From Rhizobium sp. TH2 (GTDB lineage: Bacteria; Pseudomonadota; Alphaproteobacteria; Rhizobiales; Rhizobiaceae), in NCBI RefSeq assembly GCF_024707525.1, contig NZ_CP062231.1, forward strand, positions 310,001 through 374,000: a stretch of 64,000 bases of DNA. The letters are read 5' to 3'. The translations under genes and the position numbers were made by a program. Numbering within the stretch: position 1 is the first letter of the stretch; each line of letters opens with the position of its first letter. Below are positions 9,077-16,942 of the stretch, in pieces. A model generated the notes under the pieces. The model saw only the letters and a program-made list of their open reading frames with translations, did not search any database and had not been told where the DNA came from.

Positions 9077-9145
9077 GCCATTCTCCTCGAGGGTTTGTTG
9101 CAGCCTATATAGACCGTTCCGCAGTTTGGAACAATTCCAAAAAGC

Positions 9146-9160
9146 TGAAAGTCACAATCA
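9146..9160. promoter_or_regulatory. Iron-responsive operator (IRO) candidate
   Basis: TGA-N9-TCA, the reported iron-responsive operator pattern for RirA in rhizobia, lies 96 bp before the iron-binding-protein gene and 70 bp from the rirA start. Its position between the regulator and a likely target supports function. It is a short degenerate motif, so some risk of chance remains. Confidence 0.6.
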
Positions 9161-9255
9161 TGTTAGAATTTGCTTTTGGGCATTGACGGGCGGCTCTCGG
9201 ATGATGTTTAGAGCAGGGTAATGTAAACCCAAAAAGTCAAGTTCAGGAGGACACA

Positions 9256-10293
9256 ATGCACAAGACGGCTTCCATCTCATCGCTCGCCGCAACACTGGCA
9301 CTTCTCGGCGCCTTTCCGGCACTCGCCGATGGCGAAGTGAATATCTATTCCTATCGCCAGCCTGAACTGATCCAGCCGCTGCTCGATGCCTTCACCAAGG
9401 AAACCGGCATCAAGACAAACGTGCTCTTCCTCGACAAGGGCCTCGTCGAGCGCATGACGGCTGAAGGCGAGAACTCGCCGGCCGACGTCATCCTCACGGT
9501 TGATATCGCCCGCCTGACCGAAGCCAAGGATGGCGGCGTCACGCAGGCCGTGACCGACGACATCATCAACAAGGACATCCCAGCCAATTTCCGCGACCCC
9601 GAGGGCAATTGGTTCGGCCTGACCACGCGCGGCCGTGTGGTCTATGCTTCGAAGGAGCGCGTCAAGGAAACCGCGATCACCTATGAAGAGCTCGCCGACC
9701 CCAAGTGGAAGGGCAAGATCTGCATGCGTGACGGCCAGCACTCCTACAATATCGGCCTTATCGCCTCGATGATCGCCCATCACGGCGCCGATTATACCGA
9801 GAAGTGGCTGACCGGCCTCAAGAACAATCTCGTCACCAAGCCCAACGGTTCCGACCGCAGCCAGGCCAAGGCGATCTTCGCCGGCGAATGCGATCTCGCT
9901 ATCGCCAACACCTATTATGTCGGCGTCATGATGACCAACGACAAGGAGCCGGAACAGAAGGATTGGGCCAATTCGCTGCGCGTGATCTTCCCCAACGCCG
10001 CCGATCGCGGCACGCATGTCAACATCTCCGGCATGGCCATGGCGAAGAACGCTCCGAACAAGGACAACGCGCTCAGGCTGATGCAATTCCTGTCGGAGGG
10101 CGAGGCGCAGAAGATCTATGCCGAACAGGTGTTCGAATATCCCGTGCTGCCCGGCGCCGAGCCGTCGGCAATCGTCAAGGGCTACGGCGAGATCAAGCCC
10201 GATCCGCTGCCGCTGATCGAGATCGCCAAGAACCGCAAGCAGGCTTCGGAATTGGTCGACAAGGTCGGCTTCAATGAGGGTGCTACGGAGTAA
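9256..10293 (+). CDS. Fe(3+) ABC transporter substrate-binding protein (FbpA/FutA-like)
   Basis: 345 residues with a Sec signal peptide cut near PALA-DGEVN (about residue 24). The mature protein begins GEVNIYSYRQPELIQPLLDAF, typical of ferric-binding class D proteins. The two-tyrosine motif NTYYVGVM (about 216-220) is the usual Fe3+ ligand pair. RBS AGGAGG is five bases before ATG. No permease or ATPase follows, so it is either an orphan or partners with proteins encoded elsewhere. The upstream TGA-N9-TCA operator implies iron repression by RirA. Confidence 0.9.
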   Translation: MHKTASISSLAATLALLGAFPALADGEVNIYSYRQPELIQPLLDAFTKETGIKTNVLFLDKGLVERMTAEGENSPADVILTVDIARLTEAKDGGVTQAVTDDIINKDIPANFRDPEGNWFGLTTRGRVVYASKERVKETAITYEELADPKWKGKICMRDGQHSYNIGLIASMIAHHGADYTEKWLTGLKNNLVTKPNGSDRSQAKAIFAGECDLAIANTYYVGVMMTNDKEPEQKDWANSLRVIFPNAADRGTHVNISGMAMAKNAPNKDNALRLMQFLSEGEAQKIYAEQVFEYPVLPGAEPSAIVKGYGEIKPDPLPLIEIAKNRKQASELVDKVGFNEGATE

Positions 10294-10300
10294 GACTGAT

Positions 10301-10510
10301 CTAGGAGCGGGGCCGTTTTGCGGTCCCGCTTTCCTCCCGCCATCCGTCGCGGATTTCTTGAGCTACAGCATCGACAGATGGTTGGAAGCCACCTTCGGAT
10401 TCCAACAAGCCAATACATCCCCAACAATCGCCGCCACAATCCGCGGACATCGGATCATCCGGCATCTCCAGCGGCCGCTTGCAAATGCCGCAAAAGCCCT
10501 GGCTACCCAC
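10301..10510 (-). CDS. Small cysteine-rich (zinc-ribbon-like) protein
   Basis: 69 residues from a GTG start whose first bases overlap the stop of the M48 gene by 8 nt (GTGGGTAG). AAGGAAG lies about 8 bases upstream of the GTG. The sequence carries CGIC, then CGGDCWGC: five cysteines in CxxC-X14-CxxxCxxC spacing, suggesting metal binding. The downstream part is acidic then basic. I recognise the pattern as a recurring uncharacterised rhizobial protein but know no function. Its 3' end overlaps the terminator hairpin at 10306-10332. Confidence 0.65.
   Translation of the reverse strand: MGSQGFCGICKRPLEMPDDPMSADCGGDCWGCIGLLESEGGFQPSVDAVAQEIRDGWREESGTAKRPRS
10306..10332 (+). terminator. Terminator hairpin after the iron-binding-protein gene
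   Basis: A ten-pair stem AGCGGGGCCG / CGGTCCCGCT (one G-U) with loop TTTTG lies 12 bases after the stop codon and is followed by a weak T/C-rich tract. It lies within the 3' coding end of the convergent small Cys-rich gene, so it may work in both directions. Confidence 0.6.
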
Positions 10511-11564
10511 CGCCGCCAACTTCCTTCGCCCATTCATCGATTTGGTTGCGCCGTTCCGGCGTGCCGGGATGGGTCGACAGCATGCTGGTGCCGCCCTTGT
10601 CGCCGAGCCGATCCTCGAGCAGCTTGAAGAACCGGCCGATCGCCGCCGGATCATGGCCGGCCTTGGACATCAAATCCACCGAAATCCGGTCGGCCTCGCT
10701 CTCGGCGCTGCGCGAATAGGAGAGCGAGAGAAGGGCCGCGCCATCCGTCAGCACCTCTTCGCCGCCGGAGCCGACATCGCCTGCGATCAGCATGATCAGC
10801 CCGGCAAGGCCTGCGGCGCGATACATCTGCCTGAGCGAATGGTTTTTCTCGACATGGCCGATCTCGTGCGCCAGCACTCCGAGGATCATCTCCATGTCGC
10901 CCTTTGCCATCTCGACCAGCGCATCGGTGATGACGAGCGAGCCGTCGGGTAGCGCAAACGCGTTCGGCCCAATGAAGCCGCCATCGCGGAAGTTCAGATT
11001 GTAGTTCGCCTTGCCGCGCGTCGAGAAACCAGCGATCTCATCGAAGCCGGCACGGATCTTCTGCTGTTCGGCAAGTGGCAGCTTGCTGGCCGAGAGCATG
11101 GTCTGGTCGAGCGACGCCAGCGTACCTGAGGCCAGCCAGCCAGGCACGGCGGGTGGCGTCACCAGCACGGCGACTTCCACCAGCGCGGGCAGGGCGTAGC
11201 GGTAGACGAGAGTAGCCAACAGGAACACGAGCACGACGAACCCGATCAGTCGTGGCCGGAACTGTTCGAGTTCCGATATCCAGCCGCTGCGATCGGCCCT
11301 GTGTGCTTTCAGCAGCCCGTCGATCGCATCGTTGTCATGGGTTTCGAACGTGGAGTCGTTGTGCAGCATGATGCGGCGAGGGATGCTGCCGATCCTGTCG
11401 GAAACCTTGACCGACGGGAGTTCGTCGCGATAGGCGATGGCCCCATCGCCATCGAGCCGGATCGAAAGCCGCACGCCATCGGCGAGCAGCGTGGCGGCCA
11501 TCGCCGCGTTGGATTTCGGCGGGTGCCAGGTGCCGCGTGCGATCTCGACGCCGTCAGAAGCCAA
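10503..11564 (-). CDS. M48-family membrane metalloprotease
   Basis: 353 residues. The zinc site is HEIGH in LAHEIGHVEKNHS, with the third ligand Glu in SAESEADRISVD. One transmembrane segment lies near 105-127 (RLIGFVVLVFLLATLVYRYA). The N-terminal 100 residues form a small soluble domain unlike HtpX. It ends THPGTPERRNQIDEW, a common M48 tail. It overlaps the DUF898 gene upstream by 11 nt and the small Cys-rich gene downstream by 8 nt, so the three are translationally coupled. It is likely a membrane-protein quality-control peptidase, acting on either side of the inner membrane. Confidence 0.88.
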   Translation of the reverse strand: MASDGVEIARGTWHPPKSNAAMAATLLADGVRLSIRLDGDGAIAYRDELPSVKVSDRIGSIPRRIMLHNDSTFETHDNDAIDGLLKAHRADRSGWISELEQFRPRLIGFVVLVFLLATLVYRYALPALVEVAVLVTPPAVPGWLASGTLASLDQTMLSASKLPLAEQQKIRAGFDEIAGFSTRGKANYNLNFRDGGFIGPNAFALPDGSLVITDALVEMAKGDMEMILGVLAHEIGHVEKNHSLRQMYRAAGLAGLIMLIAGDVGSGGEEVLTDGAALLSLSYSRSAESEADRISVDLMSKAGHDPAAIGRFFKLLEDRLGDKGGTSMLSTHPGTPERRNQIDEWAKEVGGGG

Positions 11565-12636
11565 AGTCCATACCCTCTATCTCGAGGAACTCGGCGCTGA
11601 AGGCAGAGCCGGAGGCAAGGATCGAGGACATCACCTCGCCGACATCACCCTTCAGGGTTATCCCGCTGTGCTCGGCCAAATAGCGCGCTTCCCGTACCGC
11701 CGCCCAGGGCCGCATCAGGCCGAGCGAAAACACTGTTATCAGGAAGTTCGAGAGCACGATCCAGAAATAGCCGCCGCGCGAGAGGTCGCTATGGAGCGGA
11801 TGCACCTTGTCGAAGAGCATCGAGTTCATCACGACGTTGCGCACCACCACGCGATATATGATGCCGGCCACGACGAAAACGAGGATAATGGGGATGATCA
11901 CGGCATAGATAGCCGCGATCGTCAGACCGACCTGCTCGTCCTTGCTGTATTGGTCCATGTTGTTGGTCACATCAAGGACGAACGGCGCCACATACAGCCA
12001 GCCGATCGCGGCTGCCAGCAGCAGGCCCATCACCACCATCAGCGCCGGCAGCAGCCAGCCGCGATAGATCGCGCCGACTCCAGGGTTGGTCTCGAAGCCG
12101 CGGTCGCCGTAGCGCAGGTTGTTGAAGATATAGCGATAGCTCCACCTGCTGGCGAGGGGTGCCAGGATGCCGAAGGAGAAGACCGCGACGAGGCCGCCCA
12201 GGAGGATGGAGACGAACGCACCCCATGCCTTTCCGGTGAAATCGAAACGGATGTTGCGATAGCTCGATACACGTGCGTTGAAGCGAAGGCTGCGGGCGAT
12301 GAAGAACGGAAGGATCGCCATGAAGGCGATGGGCGACACGAGGCCAAGCAGCGGGTAGACGCTGGTGACGACGTTGATGATGGAAATCACTACGAAGGCG
12401 ATGAACCAGCCGAGAAATATCTGCAGCCCGGTGGCATGATAATCGAAGGAGTGTCCATCGAGGAACGTGTTGCCGCGGAAGTAGCGGATCCGGCGGACCT
12501 TGGCCCACGCCGCGTAGATGCCGAGAGTGATGATCGTCAGCAGGATATTGACGATCCAGATGCCGAAGTACTCACCGGCATTGCCGCGGAACTCCGCGCG
12601 CCGGAGATTTCCCTCAACCCGTGTTCCAAATGCCAT
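11554..12636 (-). CDS. DUF898 (YjgN-like) multi-pass membrane protein
   Basis: 360 residues with about six to seven hydrophobic segments, starting with FGIWIVNILLTIITLGIYAA. The DUF898 hallmark is an internally duplicated TLGIYAAWAKVRRIRYFRGN / SLGLMRPWAAVREARYLAEH. Function unknown in the family. As first gene of the DUF898-M48-Cys-rich operon it may supply the membrane partner or substrate of the protease. Confidence 0.88.
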   Translation of the reverse strand: MAFGTRVEGNLRRAEFRGNAGEYFGIWIVNILLTIITLGIYAAWAKVRRIRYFRGNTFLDGHSFDYHATGLQIFLGWFIAFVVISIINVVTSVYPLLGLVSPIAFMAILPFFIARSLRFNARVSSYRNIRFDFTGKAWGAFVSILLGGLVAVFSFGILAPLASRWSYRYIFNNLRYGDRGFETNPGVGAIYRGWLLPALMVVMGLLLAAAIGWLYVAPFVLDVTNNMDQYSKDEQVGLTIAAIYAVIIPIILVFVVAGIIYRVVVRNVVMNSMLFDKVHPLHSDLSRGGYFWIVLSNFLITVFSLGLMRPWAAVREARYLAEHSGITLKGDVGEVMSSILASGSAFSAEFLEIEGMDFGF

Positions 12637-12788
12637 CGGCCGCCCTTCGTCGAAATGGATGTGTCGGGTTTCCTACGGACGGCGACGCCTTCTTATTCGC
12701 CATGCTTTCCCGGGGATAACAAGCACGGCGTTCGCAAGCGGGCAAGCCTGCACGCTGTGGATGCACAGGTCTTTCGCGCCTGAATTGA

Positions 12789-14327
12789 TCAGGCGGCGAT
12801 ATCCTTCTCTCCGACCGGCTGATTGGGCCGGCGCTGCGGCGGCATCATGGATTCCTCCTCGGCATCCTGCGGTGCGCCCCAGAAGGATTGGAGCACCGGG
12901 CCGTTCTTGAGAAGACGCCGGCGGAAGAGCGCCTCGAGCATTTCGCGGAACCAGACGCGGCGACCCATCCTCGTGTACCAGCGCATCGAATGGCGCTGCA
13001 CAGGGTCGCGATGAAACAGGATGCGATAGAGCGCCTTCGGTCGGGCTTGTACCATAACCTCGATCGCCTTCACGGCCAGCACCAGCATCAGCGGATGGAA
13101 GTGCTTCATCTTGAGCACCTGGTGCTTGTAGTCCCAGTTGCGGATATCGGGTTCGACCACCTGCCTGTCTCGGGCGATGCGGAAATAGGGCGTCCAGCGG
13201 TGCGGCGTCACATAGAGCATCTGGATCTGGTCGGGATCGTAGGCGAGCAGGTGCCGGAAGCCACGCCAGAGGTCGGACCAGCGGTCGTCCTCGAAGCCGA
13301 CGACCCATGTGCCCATCGAGATGATATCGTGCTCGCGCAGCAGGCGGATGGCTTCGCGGTCCTTTGATGTGCCACCACCCTTGCGGATCATCGACAGCGT
13401 TGCCTCGTCGGTGCTTTCCATGCCGAGCAGCCAGCGCACGATGCCGGCCTTGCGATAGAGATGCAGGATATCGGCATCGCGGACGATGTCGTCGGCGCGG
13501 GTCGAGCCCGCGATCTGGACGGGCACGTTCTCGGCGATCATCGCTTCGAGAAAGGCCTTCCACGCCTTCTTCGACGACGTCGGGTTCTCGTCGGCGAGAT
13601 TGATGAAAACGACGCCTTCCTCGCGATAGAGCCGGGCGATCTCCGCAGCGAATGCCTGCGGGTCGCGATGACGCCAGCGGGTCCAGAAGCCCCGCTGGCC
13701 GCAGTAGTTGCAGAGATGCGGGCAGCCGCGCGAGAACTGCATGATGACGGCGCGCTTGCCGCCCCAATAGCTGTAGAGCCTATGGTCGATCAATTCCCAG
13801 CCGATGCGATAGCGGTCGAGGTCGTTCGCGGCCTGTCGTGGTTGGCTAGCGGTCGCCTTGCCCGATGCATCGCGGAAAGCAATGCCGGCAATCCGGGCCA
13901 GTGGCAGGCCGGCCTCGACGGCATTCATCAGTTCGGCCGTCTCCTCTCCCTCGCCACGTACGATGAGATCGACCTCAGGGCATTCCGCGAGGATTTCTCG
14001 CCAGTGATAGGTCGGGAAGACGCCGCCATAGACGGCGAGGATTTCGGGCCGCACCGCCTTCAGCATGCGGAAGAGCTGGGCGGCGGTCGGATGCACGCTC
14101 GTCGAGCCGGAATGTCCGATCAGGATCGCATCGGGCACATCGCTCAAGGCCTCGCTGACGATCCGCACCAATTGCATATTGGTCCGGTCGGCATCGACCA
14201 GCCGCACAACGTGACCGCCATCGGCCAGCGGCCCGCCGATCGAGAGCAATCCGAGCGGCGGCAGATGGTCGTCCGGAATGCGGCTGCCGATCGATGTATG
14301 CGGTGGATTGATCAGAACGATGCGCAT
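12789..14327 (-). CDS. B12-binding radical SAM protein (BchE-like)
   Basis: 512 residues. A cobalamin-binding Rossmann domain spans about 1-150 (MRIVLINPPHTSIGSRIP at the N-terminus, GHSGSTSVHPTAAQLFRML, and RGEGEETAELM). A radical SAM domain has the 4Fe-4S motif CPHLCNYC (CxxxCxxC) near residue 205. The closest named relatives I know are the anaerobic Mg-protoporphyrin monomethyl ester cyclases (BchE). No photosynthesis genes are nearby, so the real substrate is open. It is divergent from the HAD nucleotidase gene across about 150 bp. Confidence 0.8.
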   Translation of the reverse strand: MRIVLINPPHTSIGSRIPDDHLPPLGLLSIGGPLADGGHVVRLVDADRTNMQLVRIVSEALSDVPDAILIGHSGSTSVHPTAAQLFRMLKAVRPEILAVYGGVFPTYHWREILAECPEVDLIVRGEGEETAELMNAVEAGLPLARIAGIAFRDASGKATASQPRQAANDLDRYRIGWELIDHRLYSYWGGKRAVIMQFSRGCPHLCNYCGQRGFWTRWRHRDPQAFAAEIARLYREEGVVFINLADENPTSSKKAWKAFLEAMIAENVPVQIAGSTRADDIVRDADILHLYRKAGIVRWLLGMESTDEATLSMIRKGGGTSKDREAIRLLREHDIISMGTWVVGFEDDRWSDLWRGFRHLLAYDPDQIQMLYVTPHRWTPYFRIARDRQVVEPDIRNWDYKHQVLKMKHFHPLMLVLAVKAIEVMVQARPKALYRILFHRDPVQRHSMRWYTRMGRRVWFREMLEALFRRRLLKNGPVLQSFWGAPQDAEEESMMPPQRRPNQPVGEKDIAA

Positions 14328-14476
14328 GTGAAGTGTCCCCCGTTTTCGTTGCCCTCATTGAGCGAACCGAAGGGAGCGGAATTGCGGCTCGATCCGGGCG
14401 GGATTGCGGGAGATTCGCGGAGTGTTGATGGCAATGGCCCTTGCCAAACATGCCACCCTGCCATAACCCCACGGCC

Positions 14477-15178
14477 ATGACCGCTGAAACCTCGCTTCCA
14501 TCGAAGGCCGATTTCGCCCATGTGACCGACTGGGTGTTCGATCTCGACAACACGCTCTATCCGCATCATGTCGATCTCTTCGCGCAGATCGACCGGAACA
14601 TGACGTCCTATGTCGCCGACTACCTTGGCCTCGATTATGACGAGGCGCGCGCGCTGCAGAAGAAATACTATCACGAGCACGGCACGACGCTCGCCGGGTT
14701 GATGCACCATCACGGCGTCGATCCACATCACTTCCTGGATGCGGCACACAAGATCGATTATTCGCCGGTGCTGGCCGATGCCGATCTTGCCGATGCGATC
14801 AAGGCGCTGCCGGGCCGCAAGTTCATCTTCACCAATGGTACGGTAAAACATGCGCAAGCCGCCGCCCGCGCGCTCGGCGTGCTCGACCATTTCGAAGACA
14901 TTTTCGATATCGTCGCGGCCGATTTCGTACCCAAGCCGGCGAATGCGACCTACGACAAGTTCGCCAGCCTGCATCGTGTCGATACCAGGCATGCCGCCAT
15001 GTTCGAGGACCTGCCGCGCAATCTCGTCGTGCCCAGGCTGCTCGGCATGAAGACTGTGCTGATCCTGCCGGAGCCGGGTTACAAGGGCCTGGAGCGCTGG
15101 GAAGAGCACAACGACGATGACGGAAATATCGATTTCGTCACCAACAAGCTCTCGGATTTCCTGAAAGCCATTCTCTAG
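14477..15178 (+). CDS. Pyrimidine 5'-nucleotidase (HAD superfamily, SDT1-like)
   Basis: 233 residues. HAD motif I is VFDLDNTLYPH (nucleophile Asp and general acid Asp), motif II is FTNGTVKHA, motif III Lys is DFVPKPANATYD and motif IV is MFEDLPRNL. This matches the pyrimidine 5'-nucleotidase group that dephosphorylates UMP/CMP. The start at MTAETSLPSKADF follows family alignment; no strong ribosome binding site is visible. In related genomes this gene typically stands close to dapD. Here a block of five genes lies between them. Confidence 0.85.
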   Translation: MTAETSLPSKADFAHVTDWVFDLDNTLYPHHVDLFAQIDRNMTSYVADYLGLDYDEARALQKKYYHEHGTTLAGLMHHHGVDPHHFLDAAHKIDYSPVLADADLADAIKALPGRKFIFTNGTVKHAQAAARALGVLDHFEDIFDIVAADFVPKPANATYDKFASLHRVDTRHAAMFEDLPRNLVVPRLLGMKTVLILPEPGYKGLERWEEHNDDDGNIDFVTNKLSDFLKAIL

Positions 15179-15253
15179 GTTTCAAAGCATCGACCTTTTG
15201 ATGGCACCTGTTTTCAGCGGGTGCGCTATGCATCGAAGTTTGTCTGCTTGCAA

Positions 15254-15275
15254 ACATACCGTACGTACGGTATGT
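15254..15275. promoter_or_regulatory. 22-bp perfect palindrome, TetR operator
   Basis: A perfect 22-bp palindrome with half-site ACATACCGTAC ends seven bases before the start codon of the TetR gene. Size, symmetry and position are as expected for an autoregulatory TetR-family operator. Confidence 0.8.
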
Positions 15276-15282
15276 ATTATGC

Positions 15283-15924
15283 GTGCCAAGACAGACCAAA
15301 CAACATCCCGAACGTGGCGACGCCAGAACAAGGCTTCTGGATGCGGCTGTCGATGTCATCCGCGCCAAGGGCTTTGCCGCAACGTCCGTGGAGGACCTTT
15401 GCGAGGCCGCCGCAGTGACGAAGGGATCGTATTTTCACCATTTCAAGACCAAGGAAGCCCTTGGCGTAGCAGCCGTGCGGCATTGGCAGGCGACGTCGGA
15501 TGGTCTGCTGGCCGATGCCCCGTACCATGCGCCAGACGATCCGCTCGATCGTCTTCTGGCTTACGTGGCTTTCCGCAAGTCGATCATAACAGGTGATATT
15601 GCCGAGTTCAGTTGTCTCGCCGGTACGATGGTGCAGGAGATGCACGCGACATCGCCAGCGATTCGCGATGCCTGTCGCGACGATATGCTTGGTCATGCCG
15701 CGACCCTTGAGGGGGATATTGCCGCAGCCATGAAGGATCGCGGCATATCGGGCGACTGGACGGCCGAAAGCCTGGCACGTCACACGCAGACCGTCCTTCA
15801 AGGCGCGTTCGTGATTGCCAAGGCCGGAAACGATGCCGAGCTGGCGCGTGAAGCGCTCGATCACCTCGGTCGATACATTCGTCTTTTGTTCAACTGCCCC
15901 GATACGGAGGAGGTATTGGCATGA
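15283..15924 (+). CDS. TetR-family transcriptional regulator
   Basis: 213 residues from a GTG start. The N-terminal helix-turn-helix (about 12-58) reads TRLLDAAVDVIRAKGFAATS, then KGSYFHHFKTKEALG. The C-terminal ligand domain is of the TetR_C type with a lone SCLAGTMVQEM segment, common in regulators of electrophile or alkylating stress genes. The start codon is only 7 bases after a perfect 22-bp palindrome, leaving no room for a normal Shine-Dalgarno, so the message may be leaderless or very short-led. The gene overlaps the GFA gene by 4 nt (ATGA). Confidence 0.88.
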   Translation: MPRQTKQHPERGDARTRLLDAAVDVIRAKGFAATSVEDLCEAAAVTKGSYFHHFKTKEALGVAAVRHWQATSDGLLADAPYHAPDDPLDRLLAYVAFRKSIITGDIAEFSCLAGTMVQEMHATSPAIRDACRDDMLGHAATLEGDIAAAMKDRGISGDWTAESLARHTQTVLQGAFVIAKAGNDAELAREALDHLGRYIRLLFNCPDTEEVLA

Positions 15925-16457
15925 CACAAGGTTCCCAACTCGCCTGCGCCTGCGGAAAGGTCCATCTCGAAGTGGAGCGCACGCCGATCATCAGTACCGA
16001 ATGCCATTGCACCAGTTGCCGCGAGGCGGGCGCCAGGCTCGACAAGCTCCCCGTTTCCCACCCGATTCTGGAAGCCAACGGCGGCACGCAATTCGTGCTC
16101 TACCGCAAGGATCGTATACGCTTCGCCCAAGGCGGCGAACTGCTCCGGGAGTTTCGCCTCACGCCAACTTCCAAGACGCGCCGCGTCGTCGCGAGTTGCT
16201 GCAACACGCCGATCTTCCTCGAATTCGAGGGTGGTCACTGGCTGAGCCTCTATGCAGGCCTGTGGCCCGAGGGCACTCTGCCGCCCCTCGATCTGCGCAC
16301 GATGACCGGCGACCGGCCGGAAGGCGCCGCCCTTGCGGGCGACGTACCGAGCGGGGCGCTGCAAACGGCAAGATTCTACGCCAAGCTTCTCGGCGCCTGG
16401 ATTGCCATGGGTTTCAAGAGCCCGAAGATATCAGTCAATGGAGAGATCAATGCCTGA
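15921..16457 (+). CDS. GFA/CENP-V-like zinc protein (DUF6151-like)
   Basis: 178 residues. A zinc-binding GFA-like fold is suggested by LACACGKVHLEV (CxC), ECHCTSCR (CxCxxC) and VASCCNTPIFL. Members of the wider family act on glutathione adducts, but DUF6151-type proteins are uncharacterised. It starts in an ATGA overlap with the TetR gene, with GGAGG upstream in the TetR coding sequence, so it is cotranscribed and probably the repressor's main target. Confidence 0.78.
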   Translation: MTQGSQLACACGKVHLEVERTPIISTECHCTSCREAGARLDKLPVSHPILEANGGTQFVLYRKDRIRFAQGGELLREFRLTPTSKTRRVVASCCNTPIFLEFEGGHWLSLYAGLWPEGTLPPLDLRTMTGDRPEGAALAGDVPSGALQTARFYAKLLGAWIAMGFKSPKISVNGEINA

Positions 16458-16755
16458 TACCGATGACAAGATCACGATCGAAAGCATTACCTCGCCGCAC
16501 CACACCGAGCGCGTGAACCGCGCCAAATACATGGCGATGCGCGAAGCGCTGATGACCATCCTCCCCGGCAGTCCGCCCGGCCTGACCGTGGTCGAGGCAA
16601 AGGACGCCCTCCTGCCGCATCTGTCCGAGGAGTATTTTCCCGGCGGCGACAAGGCGGGTTGGTGGCTCAAGGCGGTTCAGCTCGATCTCGAAGCCAAGAG
16701 CATCATAAAGCGCGGGCCGGGCAGTCCGGTGCGGCTGTTCAAAACCTCCAAATAA
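16450..16755 (+). CDS. DUF6958 family protein
   Basis: 101 residues: a short N-terminus, then ITSPHHTERVNRAKYMAMRE, then PGLTVVEAKDALLPHL and KAGWWLKAVQLDLEAKSIIK. The latter is characteristic of the DUF6958 family (winged-helix-like, unknown role). It overlaps the GFA gene by 8 nt with GGAGAG just before the ATG, so it is third in the TetR-GFA-DUF6958 operon. An alternative start 12 bases upstream (MERS) is possible. Confidence 0.78.
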   Translation: MPDTDDKITIESITSPHHTERVNRAKYMAMREALMTILPGSPPGLTVVEAKDALLPHLSEEYFPGGDKAGWWLKAVQLDLEAKSIIKRGPGSPVRLFKTSK

Positions 16756-16771
16756 TCGAAAAATGTCAGAT

Positions 16772-16820
16772 GAACCCGGTGTTCAGCCCGCGTTCAGCCG
16801 GCACGCCCTATACCGGGTTC
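16772..16820. promoter_or_regulatory. Dyad with internal 11-bp tandem repeat upstream of the EF-hand gene
   Basis: A 9-bp inverted repeat (GAACCCGGT at 16772-16780, ACCGGGTTC at 16812-16820) encloses two tandem 11-mers starting GTTCAGCC at 16781 and 16792, which differ at one base. Direct repeats at 11-bp period are typical of OmpR/PhoB-type operators. It lies about 120 bp before the EF-hand start. Confidence 0.4.
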
Positions 16821-16942
16821 AACTTTGGCAGGCAGAGCGGTCGATCGTCTCTTGTTCCCGCAGCGCCGCCCCAGAGGAAGCAACCATGCAGCAACCGCTG
16901 CGTTTATGGATAGACTTGCTCTATCGACTGAAAGGCCCAGAC

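Noticed and set aside
9161..9180. Irr ICE box upstream of the iron-binding-protein gene
   Set aside because: Only one half-site (TTAGAA) is present; the second arm is missing, so it is not annotated as a site.
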